From positions 1-8,373 of the forward strand of contig CAMEUC010000046.1 in NCBI GenBank assembly GCA_945937855.1: 8,373 nucleotides of DNA, written 5' to 3'. The notes under the pieces were generated by a model that worked only from the letters and a program-made list of their open reading frames with translations, searched no databases and was not told the DNA's origin. This DNA is from an uncultured Clostridium sp. (GTDB lineage: Bacteria; Bacillota; Clostridia; TANB77; CAG-508). The position numbers were made by a program, and so were the translations under genes. Below are positions 1-5,515 of the stretch, one piece after another. Positions within the stretch are counted from its first letter, which is position 1; each line of letters begins with the position of its first letter.

Positions 1-993
1 TAAAATAATAATTGTTTTTTTATTTTTAATAAAATTAATTATTTCAAAATCTTCTTTATCTAAATTTCTTGAAACATCAAAAATAGCTAGAATAATATCA
101 CTATCTTGAGCAGCTTTTTTAGATTTTTCTATACCTATTTTTTCTATTTTATCATCAGATTCTCTAATTCCTGCTGTATCAATTATTTTAAAAGGTATTC
201 CTGATATGATAATTTGTTCCTCAATTGTATCTCTTGTAGTTCCTTCAATATCAGTAACAATTGCTCTTTCCTCTTTTAAAAATTCATTTAATAAAGATGA
301 TTTTCCTGCATTTGGTCTTCCTATAATTGCTAAATTTATTCCATCTTTTATTATTTTTCCATTTTCAAAAGAATTTGAAAGCCTTTCTAAGTGATTTTGA
401 ACATTTTCTAATATTTTTATAGCATTTGAATATGTTACTTCTTCAACGTCATATTCTGGATAATCTATAGAGGCTTCAATATCTACCATTAAATTTATTA
501 TTTTTTTTCTAATATTTGATATTTCATTAGACAAAAAACCTTCTAATTGTTTTACAGAAGCTTCTACTTCTTTATTAGATTTTGCATTTATTATATCAAT
601 TACTGATTCTGCTTGTGCTAAATCTATTCTTCCATTTAAAAATGCTCTTTTTGTAAATTCGCCAGGTTCCGCAAGGATTGCTCCATTTTTTAAGCATATT
701 TCTAGTATTTTTCTAACAATCAATATTCCTCCATGAGAATTTATTTCGCACATATTTTCAGTTGTGTAACTTTTTGGTGCTTTAAAATAAGATACTAGTA
801 CTTCATCTATCGTTTTTCCATCATCTACAATATGTCCGTATTTTATTGAGTTACCTTTTATTTCTCCAATATTTTGTTTATTTTTTTGTATAAAAATTTT
901 TTCTAAAATATTAAAGGTATTTTCTCCACTCATTCTTATTATTCCTATTCCTCCAATTGCTGGAGCTGTTGATATTGCTACTATTGTTGACAT
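1..993 (-). CDS. mnmE: MnmE tRNA-modification GTPase, 3' end cut by window edge
   Basis: MnmE (TrmE) is a GTPase that, with MnmG, installs carboxymethylaminomethyl-type groups on U34 of tRNAs reading two-fold degenerate codons. The reading frame is open for 331 codons from an ATG at 993 to the window edge. The family is about 455-465 residues, so roughly the last 130, including the C-terminal Cys motif, lie outside. The N-terminal folate-binding domain is recognisable by the YTTENMCEINSHGG stretch (76-89) and by EPGEFTKRAFLNGRIDLAQAE (109-129). The G domain shows G1 GRPNAGKS (225-232), G2 EGTTRD (250-255) and G3 DTAG (272-275). A strong AGGAGG ribosome binding site sits at 997-1002. It is the last visible gene of the rpmH-rnpA-yidD-yidC-jag cluster, separated from jag by a hairpin. 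Identification is secure from the motifs and the gene order. Confidence 0.97.
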   Translation of the reverse strand, partial: MSTIVAISTAPAIGGIGIIRMSGENTFNILEKIFIQKNKQNIGEIKGNSIKYGHIVDDGKTIDEVLVSYFKAPKSYTTENMCEINSHGGILIVRKILEICLKNGAILAEPGEFTKRAFLNGRIDLAQAESVIDIINAKSNKEVEASVKQLEGFLSNEISNIRKKIINLMVDIEASIDYPEYDVEEVTYSNAIKILENVQNHLERLSNSFENGKIIKDGINLAIIGRPNAGKSSLLNEFLKEERAIVTDIEGTTRDTIEEQIIISGIPFKIIDTAGIRESDDKIEKIGIEKSKKAAQDSDIILAIFDVSRNLDKEDFEIINFIKNKKTIIIL

Positions 994-1003
994 ATTTTCC
1001 TCC

Positions 1004-1035
1004 TATAAAAAATGGCAGATATAAAAATATCTGCC
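1004..1035 (-). terminator. Hairpin plus U-tract between jag and mnmE
   Basis: A perfect 9-bp inverted repeat GGCAGATAT/ATATCTGCC (1014-1022 and 1027-1035) has a 4-nt loop. On the minus strand it is followed by ATTTTTTA. This has the form of an intrinsic terminator just after the jag stop at 1043. The U-tract runs almost into the mnmE ribosome binding site (997-1002), so it could act as a partial terminator or attenuator that lowers mnmE expression relative to the upstream genes. No separate mnmE promoter is evident in the 49-bp gap. Confidence 0.75.
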
Positions 1036-1042
1036 TATGCTT

Positions 1043-1741
1043 TTATTTATTTAAAGTAACAACCAGTCTTCTATGTGGTTCTTCTCCTTTACTAAAAGTT
1101 TTTACTTTATCGTTTTCTTGTAATTTTGTGTGTATTATTTTTCTTTCATATGCAGTCATTGGTTCCAAAGTTATGGCTTTTCCTGTTCTTATTACTGTTT
1201 TTGATATTTTTTCTGCTAATTCCTCAAGTGTTTTTATTCTTCTTTCTTTATAACCAGCTACATCTACAAAAACTTTTATTTTAGAAGAACTTTTTTTATT
1301 TGCTATAGAAGATATTAACACTTGCATAGCATTTATTGTTTCTCCTCTATAACCTATTAAATGATTGATATTTTCTCCAGATATATTTACTAAAATATCA
1401 AAATTTTCAATTTTAACATCATAACTATAATCTTGTTTTAAAAATTCATTTAAAAATGCTTCTACATCTTTCTTAGCTATTTCTATTTCTTCTATATTTT
1501 CATTTGTAACTCTTTTTTCTTTTGTTTTTTCTTGTTTTCTAACTTCTTTTCTTTCTATATTTTCTTTAATAGTTAATTCAACTTTTACAACTCTAGGTGC
1601 TAATATACTATAAAAACTTCTTTTTTTATCTTCCTCTAAAACTTTTATATTTACCATGTCTTTTGAAACATTTAATTCTTTTAAGCCTTTTTCAACTGCT
1701 TCAGCAGTTGTTTTTCCTTCTGCAATTACACTATTAGTCAT
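1043..1741 (-). CDS. khpB: Jag/KhpB KH-R3H RNA-binding protein
   Basis: This is a cytoplasmic RNA-binding protein of the Jag (SpoIIIJ-associated, KhpB, EloR) family. In several Firmicutes it pairs with KhpA and influences cell elongation and division or RNA stability. The 232 residues show a Jag_N domain (about 1-55), a charged Lys/Glu-rich linker (about 58-90), a KH domain with the GYRG loop (130-133), and an R3H domain with Arg200 and His204 in the R-x3-H spacing. The conserved GEEPHRR stretch (219-225) is near the end. The Gly-rich GFLG-like segment usual in Jag_N is not obvious; RSFYSILAPR stands there, so that domain looks divergent. The ATG at 1741 overlaps the last 8 bases of yidC. Its AAGGAGG site (1751-1757) is embedded in the yidC coding end, which indicates translational coupling. 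yidC-jag adjacency is the standard arrangement. Confidence 0.96.
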   Translation of the reverse strand: MTNSVIAEGKTTAEAVEKGLKELNVSKDMVNIKVLEEDKKRSFYSILAPRVVKVELTIKENIERKEVRKQEKTKEKRVTNENIEEIEIAKKDVEAFLNEFLKQDYSYDVKIENFDILVNISGENINHLIGYRGETINAMQVLISSIANKKSSSKIKVFVDVAGYKERRIKTLEELAEKISKTVIRTGKAITLEPMTAYERKIIHTKLQENDKVKTFSKGEEPHRRLVVTLNK

Positions 1742-2693
1742 TTTTTTCTTCCTCCTTAGGTACTATAAATTTATCTATAACTATCCTTTCAATAATCATA
1801 AGAATATTATTAACTAACCAATATAAAGCTAAACCTAAAGGTGCTACTAATGATACAGAAACTGCTAAAATAGGCATCATCCAAGTCATACTCTTATTCA
1901 TCTGCTCAGTCATATCTGGCTCAGCATTCTTATTTTCTTCATCTTTTTGATCTTTTTTCTTGGTTTGTACTTGTGTCATCTTTATTGATATACATGAAGA
2001 TACTATATATAACAATGGAATAATAAATACTTTCCAATCTTTATAATTATCTTTAGGTATAGAACTTAAGTCTACTCCTAAGAAATTCATATTAATATAC
2101 AAATCTTCTTTTATATCTAATTTATTTTCTTCTACTTCCACAACTTCTGTTTTCGTAGTATCGTTTTCATATATTTCCGTAGTATTATCTATATTCTCTA
2201 CTACTGTTTCTTCTGAATTATCTATTTTATTATTAATATATTTTACTATACTTATTTCTGGGTATGTTGTGCTAACACTGTTTTCCCCTTCTTCTTGAAC
2301 AATTGCTTCTTTATAACTATTTATTTCGTCTGTATCTAATTTTTTCATATATGTAAGTGGTTTACTTACTAAATAAAACATTGCTAACAATAAAATAATT
2401 TGAACAATTGAACTTAAACATCCACTAAACGGACTTAAATTTTCTCTTTTATATAAATCCATCATTTCTTGATTTAATTTTTCTGGATTATTACTATATT
2501 TATCTTGTATTTCTTTTAATTCTACTTGCATTTTTTGTGATTTTTTAAGTGTTTTTTGTTGTTTTATTGTTAATGGTAATAACAATATTTTTAATAAAAT
2601 AGAAAAAAGAATTATCGCTAATCCATAATTTTTAACTATTTCATATATTATATTTAGTACATAACCAAATATATTAGAAAAAAAACTTATCAT
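1734..2693 (-). CDS. yidC: YidC/SpoIIIJ/Oxa1-family membrane protein insertase
   Basis: YidC inserts and folds membrane proteins, alone or with the Sec translocon. The 319 residues show the five-helix core: helix 1 about 23-42, helix 2 about 91-110, helix 3 about 221-237, and helices 4-5 about 271-303 with the conserved PLGLALYWLVNN (285-296). The cytoplasmic loop between helices 1 and 2 (43-88) is amphipathic and Lys/Gln-rich, as in the family. Lys35 appears at the place where the groove Arg usually lies (SILLKILLLPL); Lys is a conservative replacement. No N-terminal lipobox Cys is seen. The external segment between helices 2 and 3 carries about 85 extra residues (about 113-200), strongly acidic and Thr/Asn-rich, before FLGVDLS (204-210). 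A GGGAGGAT ribosome binding site precedes the ATG. It follows yidD by 22 bp and overlaps jag by 8. Confidence 0.97.
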   Translation of the reverse strand: MISFFSNIFGYVLNIIYEIVKNYGLAIILFSILLKILLLPLTIKQQKTLKKSQKMQVELKEIQDKYSNNPEKLNQEMMDLYKRENLSPFSGCLSSIVQIILLLAMFYLVSKPLTYMKKLDTDEINSYKEAIVQEEGENSVSTTYPEISIVKYINNKIDNSEETVVENIDNTTEIYENDTTKTEVVEVEENKLDIKEDLYINMNFLGVDLSSIPKDNYKDWKVFIIPLLYIVSSCISIKMTQVQTKKKDQKDEENKNAEPDMTEQMNKSMTWMMPILAVSVSLVAPLGLALYWLVNNILMIIERIVIDKFIVPKEEEKND

Positions 2694-2715
2694 AAGTTAA
2701 ATCCTCCCTATTTCC

Positions 2716-2934
2716 TTATTTTAAAGGATCATATCCTCCTTTAGAAAAAGGATTACATTTTAATATTCTTTTTATTCCTAAAAGGCTTCCATAAAAAGCA
2801 CCATATTTTTCTATGGCTTGTCTAGTATATTCCGAACATGTTGGGAAATATTTACATTTTATGTTATAGTGTTCGTTTATTGGAGATATGTGTTTTTGAT
2901 ATTTTTCTATTAAAAATAAAAGTATTTTTTTCAT
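2716..2934 (-). CDS. yidD: YidD, membrane protein insertion efficiency factor
   Basis: YidD is a small, inner-membrane-associated protein that assists YidC-dependent insertion. The 72 residues match the family length and carry its signature: an amphipathic basic N terminus, HISPI (15-19), CKYFPTCSEY (27-36), an RILKCNPF segment (56-63) and the terminal GGYDPL. Three cysteines (27, 33, 60) sit at the conserved places. The start is supported by AAGGAAA (2945-2951) 10 nt upstream, a weaker site than in the neighbouring genes. The leader immediately beyond that is the right end of the structured repeat copy A. Position between rnpA and yidC is the classical order. Confidence 0.95.
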   Translation of the reverse strand: MKKILLFLIEKYQKHISPINEHYNIKCKYFPTCSEYTRQAIEKYGAFYGSLLGIKRILKCNPFSKGGYDPLK

Positions 2935-2959
2935 TTATTTCTTATTTCCTTTTGCAAAA

Positions 2960-3101
2960 CGGCAAATCTCGTCGGGCTTATATATTTTATTTTTTTCGCT
3001 GCCCCATCCAAGAAAATGTATTTCGCTTCGCTCAAACATTTTCTAAGGCGGTCACCCCGGAGTCGCTCTAAAATAAAATATATAAGCCCCTGCGTTTGGC
3101 T
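2960..3101 (-). repeat. Structured repeat element, copy A (rnpA-yidD gap)
   Basis: This is a 142-bp GC-spotted segment in an otherwise AT-rich gap, matching the stretch at 7744-7887 in reverse complement at roughly 90% identity. It begins AGCCAAACGC and ends GATTTGCCG on the minus strand. A perfect 20-bp inverted repeat, GGGCTTATATATTTTATTTT and its complement (2974-2993 and 3070-3089), frames it. In the middle, 3011-3044 folds as AGAAAATGT/ACATTTTCT around an inner GCGAAGC mini-hairpin with tandem G-A mismatches. It contains no credible ORF, no IS-type transposase gene and no clear target-site duplication. It could be a non-autonomous mobile element (MITE or REP-like) or a structured RNA leader; the sequence does not decide. 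It lies in the transcribed spacer after rnpA, ending 25 nt before the yidD start codon. Confidence 0.9.
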
Positions 3102-3126
3102 GTTTTATCTAAAATTTTATTTATTT

Positions 3127-3477
3127 TTATTTAAAAATATTTGCTTTTTTTAATACGTATTCAAAATCATTTTTTATATTTAGAAAAGTTGCTTTTTCGC
3201 TTTCTATATTTTTTTTCCACATTATAACTATACTATAACCTAATGAAATATTGTCTTCAAATAAGCGATAATTTTCTCTTAATTTTCTCTTTATCCTATT
3301 TCGAACAACACTATTTCCAGTTTTCTTAGTAACCACCACACAAATATAATTTTTATTATCTTTGTTTGGTAGTATAAAAAAACTTAAATAATGTCCACCA
3401 TAAAATTTTCCATATTTAATTACTTTTTTTATTTCGTAATTTTTTTTTAAGGTTTCTGTATTTTTCAAATTTATCAC
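3127..3477 (-). CDS. rnpA: RNase P protein component
   Basis: RnpA binds the catalytic RNase P RNA and helps it recognise the 5' leader of precursor tRNA. The 116 residues show the family hallmarks: a basic N terminus (LKKNYEIKKVIKYGK), the ICVVVTKKTGNSVVRN strand-helix segment, and the RNR motif RNRIKRKLRE at 59-68. The start is non-ATG: the upstream-most candidate is GTG at 3475-3477. A TTG three codons later (3466-3468) is better spaced from the Shine-Dalgarno-like AAGAGTGAT, so the protein may begin there and be 113 residues. It begins 15 bp after rpmH and so is presumably co-transcribed from the rpmH promoter. Confidence 0.95.
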   Translation of the reverse strand: MINLKNTETLKKNYEIKKVIKYGKFYGGHYLSFFILPNKDNKNYICVVVTKKTGNSVVRNRIKRKLRENYRLFEDNISLGYSIVIMWKKNIESEKATFLNIKNDFEYVLKKANIFK

Positions 3478-3492
3478 TCTTTTATAGAAATT

Positions 3493-3627
3493 TTATGCTG
3501 TTAATTTTTTTCTTCCTTTTTCTCTTCTTGCTTTTAAAACATTTCTTCCTGCTCTAGTTTTCATTCTTTTCATAAAACCATGTTCTTTTTTTTCTTGTCT
3601 GTTTTTTGGTTGATATGTTCTTTTCAT
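3493..3627 (-). CDS. rpmH: Ribosomal protein bL34
   Basis: bL34 is a small, highly basic protein of the large ribosomal subunit. Translating the minus strand from the ATG at 3627 gives 44 residues, starting MKRTYQPKNRQEKKEHGF and ending GRKKLTA, with the family core RMKTRAGRNVLKARREKGRKK. This is exactly the usual length. Two Glu residues (12 and 15) replace positions that are usually Arg/Lys or Val, and Met19 replaces the usual Arg. AGGAGGA (3635-3641) is a strong ribosome binding site. It is the first gene of the minus-strand cluster, under the promoter at 3663-3692, and diverges from dnaA. Confidence 0.98.
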   Translation of the reverse strand: MKRTYQPKNRQEKKEHGFMKRMKTRAGRNVLKARREKGRKKLTA

Positions 3628-3662
3628 TTCTATTCCTCCTATTTAAAATCATAAGTACAAGA

Positions 3663-3692
3663 ATTATATATTAAAACTATGCTAAAAGTCAA
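3663..3692 (-). promoter_or_regulatory. rpmH operon promoter (sigma-A type)
   Basis: On the minus strand, TTGACT (3687-3692) and a perfect TATAAT (3663-3668) are separated by 18 bp. This is a near-consensus housekeeping promoter. The predicted start of transcription, about 3656, gives a leader of about 28 nt to rpmH. It should drive rpmH-rnpA and probably the downstream genes. Confidence 0.8.
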
Positions 3693-3738
3693 GATTTTTC
3701 CAAAATTTTTAATTAAAATATTTTTTTTTGAAATTATG

Positions 3739-3767
3739 TTGATTAATTTTTTTATTTTTGATATTAT
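3739..3767 (+). promoter_or_regulatory. Probable dnaA promoter
   Basis: TTGATT (3739-3744) and TATTAT (3762-3767) are separated by 17 bp, upstream of dnaA. The implied leader is about 70 nt. In such AT-rich DNA chance matches are common, so the call is moderate. No TTATCCACA-type DnaA box is visible in the 217-bp rpmH-dnaA gap, so classical autorepression by DnaA binding here is not supported by the sequence. Confidence 0.5.
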
Positions 3768-3844
3768 AAGAGCGATAATATGGATATAAAGCTTTAAAAT
3801 TACAAGTTTTATCTCTAAACAATTAGATATTTGGAGGTTTTTTA

Positions 3845-5191
3845 ATGGATAGCACTATAAACGATTTATTCGCTGAAGCAAAAGAGTTAATTAGAGAAGA
3901 AATGTCCGAATTATCTTTTAAAACTTGGATTTTACCATTAGATATTAGTTCTATTTTTGATAATAATATCGTTTTGGTTGCCAGAGATTCATTTAAGAAA
4001 GATGCTGTTGAAAATCGTTTCAAAGATTTAATAACAAATGCTTTTAATATAATATTACAAAAAAATTGTAATGTTGAAATAGTTTTAAAAGATGATCTCC
4101 AAACAAAAGAAGAAATTTTACAAAATTTTAATTCAAAAAATATTAGTAACACAATTAATTATTCAAATACTTTCTTAAATAAAGATTATTCTTTTGATAC
4201 ATTTGTTGTTGGAGATAATAACCGTTTTGCACATGCTGCAGCTTTAGCAGTTGCAGAATCTCCTGCCACAGCTTATAATCCATTATTTTTATATGGTGGA
4301 GTAGGACTTGGCAAAACTCACCTTATGCATTCAATTGGTAATGAAATTTTAAGAAAAAACCCATCAATGAAAATATTATATGTTACGTCAGAAACTTTTA
4401 CAAATGAATTTATAAATGATTTAAAAGATAATTCTATGGAAAAGTTTAGACAAAAATATAGAAATATTGATGTTTTATTAATAGACGACATTCAATTTAT
4501 TGCTGGAAAAGAACGATTACAAGAAGAATTTTTTCATACATTTAATACTTTGAGAGAAAATGGGAAACAAATTGTTCTTTCAAGTGATAGACCTCCTAGG
4601 GATATACCTCTTTTAGAGGATAGATTAAAATCTCGTTTTGAATGGGGAATAATAGCTGATGTTTCTATGGCGGATTATGAAACTCGTCTTGCTATTCTTA
4701 GAAAAAAAACTGATGAGAAACATGTAATTATTGATGATGATATTTTACAAAATATAGCTGCAAAAATAGATTCTAATATTAGAGAATTAGAAGGTGTTTT
4801 TAATAAATTAGTTGCTCAAGCTTCATTAACACATAACCCAATAACTCATGAAATGGCAGAAAAAGCAATAAATGATATGATAAGACAAAAAGATTCTGTA
4901 ATTTCAATTGAATATATACAAGATTGTATATGTAAATATTTTAATATAACAGAAAAAGATTTAAAAAGTGCACAAAGGTCTAATGATATAACATATCCTA
5001 GACAAATAGGTATGTATCTTTGTAGAATTTTAACAAATGAATCTTTTCCAAAAATAGGTGACTCTTTTGGAAAAAGAGACCATACAACTGTAATGCATGC
5101 TTTTAAAAAAATAGAGAAAGAAATAAAACAAAATCAAAATACAAAGTTGATTGTGGAAAGTGTGAAAAAAATAATTTTAAATAACAAATAA
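3845..5191 (+). CDS. dnaA: Chromosomal replication initiator DnaA
   Basis: DnaA binds DnaA boxes at oriC, oligomerises with ATP, opens the duplex and loads the helicase. The 448 residues show domain I (about 1-80, with SFKTWILPL at 24-32), a short linker (about 82-112), and AAA+ domain III. Domain III has Walker A GGVGLGKT (151-158), Walker B LLIDDIQF (211-218), sensor 1 IVLSSDRPP (243-251), the box VII RLKSRFEWG with Arg264, and a sensor 2 region NIRELEGVFNKL (311-322). Domain IV (about 355-448) has PRQIGMYLCRILT and the DNA-contacting RDHTTVMHA (411-419). The residue before RDHTTV is Lys410, where many relatives have Gly (FGKRDH versus FGGRDH). GGAGG (3833-3837) precedes the ATG. The gene diverges from rpmH and runs into oriC. 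Confidence 0.99.
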   Translation: MDSTINDLFAEAKELIREEMSELSFKTWILPLDISSIFDNNIVLVARDSFKKDAVENRFKDLITNAFNIILQKNCNVEIVLKDDLQTKEEILQNFNSKNISNTINYSNTFLNKDYSFDTFVVGDNNRFAHAAALAVAESPATAYNPLFLYGGVGLGKTHLMHSIGNEILRKNPSMKILYVTSETFTNEFINDLKDNSMEKFRQKYRNIDVLLIDDIQFIAGKERLQEEFFHTFNTLRENGKQIVLSSDRPPRDIPLLEDRLKSRFEWGIIADVSMADYETRLAILRKKTDEKHVIIDDDILQNIAAKIDSNIRELEGVFNKLVAQASLTHNPITHEMAEKAINDMIRQKDSVISIEYIQDCICKYFNITEKDLKSAQRSNDITYPRQIGMYLCRILTNESFPKIGDSFGKRDHTTVMHAFKKIEKEIKQNQNTKLIVESVKKIILNNK

Positions 5192-5318
5192 TTATAAAAT
5201 AAATAAAATTTAATATTTTTTAAAATTTTAGTTTGTAAAACATAAATTTGTAAAAAAAATTTCTTTTCTTACTTACGGAAATAAGACAAAGGTTATCCAT
5301 AGCCACTTGTTAAAAACC

Positions 5319-5340
5319 TGTGAATTAATTGTGAATTAAT
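5319..5340. repeat. 11-bp tandem repeat with reverse DnaA-like boxes
   Basis: TGTGAATTAAT occurs twice head to tail (5319-5329 and 5330-5340). Each unit carries, on the minus strand, TAATTCACA, one base off the DnaA-box consensus. The 11-bp period puts both on nearly the same face of the helix. They point towards the forward box TTTTTCACA at 5343-5351. Confidence 0.75.
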
Positions 5341-5375
5341 TGTTTTTCACACAAAAAAAATAATATTGTTAATAA

Positions 5376-5406
5376 TTATCCACAGTTATCCACACTTTTT
5401 TCCACA
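5376..5406 (+). promoter_or_regulatory. Core cluster of three forward DnaA boxes
   Basis: TTATCCACA (5376-5384), TTATCCACA (5386-5394) and TTTTCCACA (5398-5406) are phased at 10 and 12 bp, about one helical turn each. This gives an ordered DnaA platform pointing towards the unwinding region and dnaN. Confidence 0.93.
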
Positions 5407-5425
5407 GGCTGTTGATTAGGGAAAT

Positions 5426-5443
5426 AAACTCTTTGAAGAGTTT
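5426..5443. repeat. 8-bp-arm palindrome in oriC
   Basis: AAACTCTT (5426-5433) and AAGAGTTT (5436-5443) form a perfect inverted repeat around TG. The right arm overlaps the start of the degenerate DnaA box TTTTCCACT (5441-5449). No U-tract beyond a short TTTT follows, so it is a poor terminator. It could be a protein-binding operator or a small cruciform. Confidence 0.7.
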
Positions 5444-5462
5444 TCCACTAAATTAACAGTAC

Positions 5463-5500
5463 CTACTAATACTATTACTATAATATATTTTATATAATAA
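5463..5500 (+). promoter_or_regulatory. DnaA-trio-like unwinding element and AT-rich DUE
   Basis: Read in threes, 5463-5480 is CTA CTA ATA CTA TTA CTA. The complementary strand reads 3'-GAT GAT TAT GAT AAT GAT-5', which is the form of the DnaA-trio that DnaA uses to stretch single strands in Bacillus-type origins. It begins 13 bp after the degenerate box at 5441-5449 and continues into an A/T-only run to 5500. The same bases contain a perfect TATAAT (5479-5484) that may be the dnaN -10, though no good -35 is found at 16-18 bp. Confidence 0.65.
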
Positions 5501-5515
5501 AAAAGGAGCCAAAAA

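Larger units (their letters stand above)
5192..5515. other. Replication origin oriC (dnaA-dnaN gap)
   Basis: This 324-bp gene-free stretch has all the parts of a Firmicutes dnaA-dnaN origin. From 5192 to about 5290 it is nearly pure A/T with no strong hairpin, so no clear dnaA terminator. Forward DnaA boxes TTATCCACA at 5376-5384 and 5386-5394 are perfect. TTTTCCACA at 5398-5406 and TTTTTCACA at 5343-5351 fit TTWTNCACA. One-mismatch sites are TTATCCATA at 5293-5301, TTTTCCACT at 5441-5449, and reverse sites TAATTCACA at 5319-5327 and 5330-5338. The CTA-triplet run and AT-only stretch before dnaN are the probable unwinding site. This is the switch point between leftward and rightward leading-strand genes, apart from dnaA itself. 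Confidence 0.95.

Noticed and set aside
206..394. Short plus-strand open frame opposite mnmE
   Set aside because: The opposite strand encodes the conserved MnmE G domain; this is a shadow.
957..1253. Plus-strand open frame opposite jag and mnmE
   Set aside because: It is antisense to two well-supported genes and has a low-complexity Leu/Phe/Ser composition typical of shadows.
2838..3071. Plus-strand open frame of 77 codons across yidD and repeat copy A
   Set aside because: It is antisense to yidD, lacks a convincing ribosome binding site, and its second half is the structured repeat. Copy B does not keep a matching protein.
3823..4152. Minus-strand open frame opposite the start of dnaA
   Set aside because: It is antisense to DnaA domain I with no supporting start signal.
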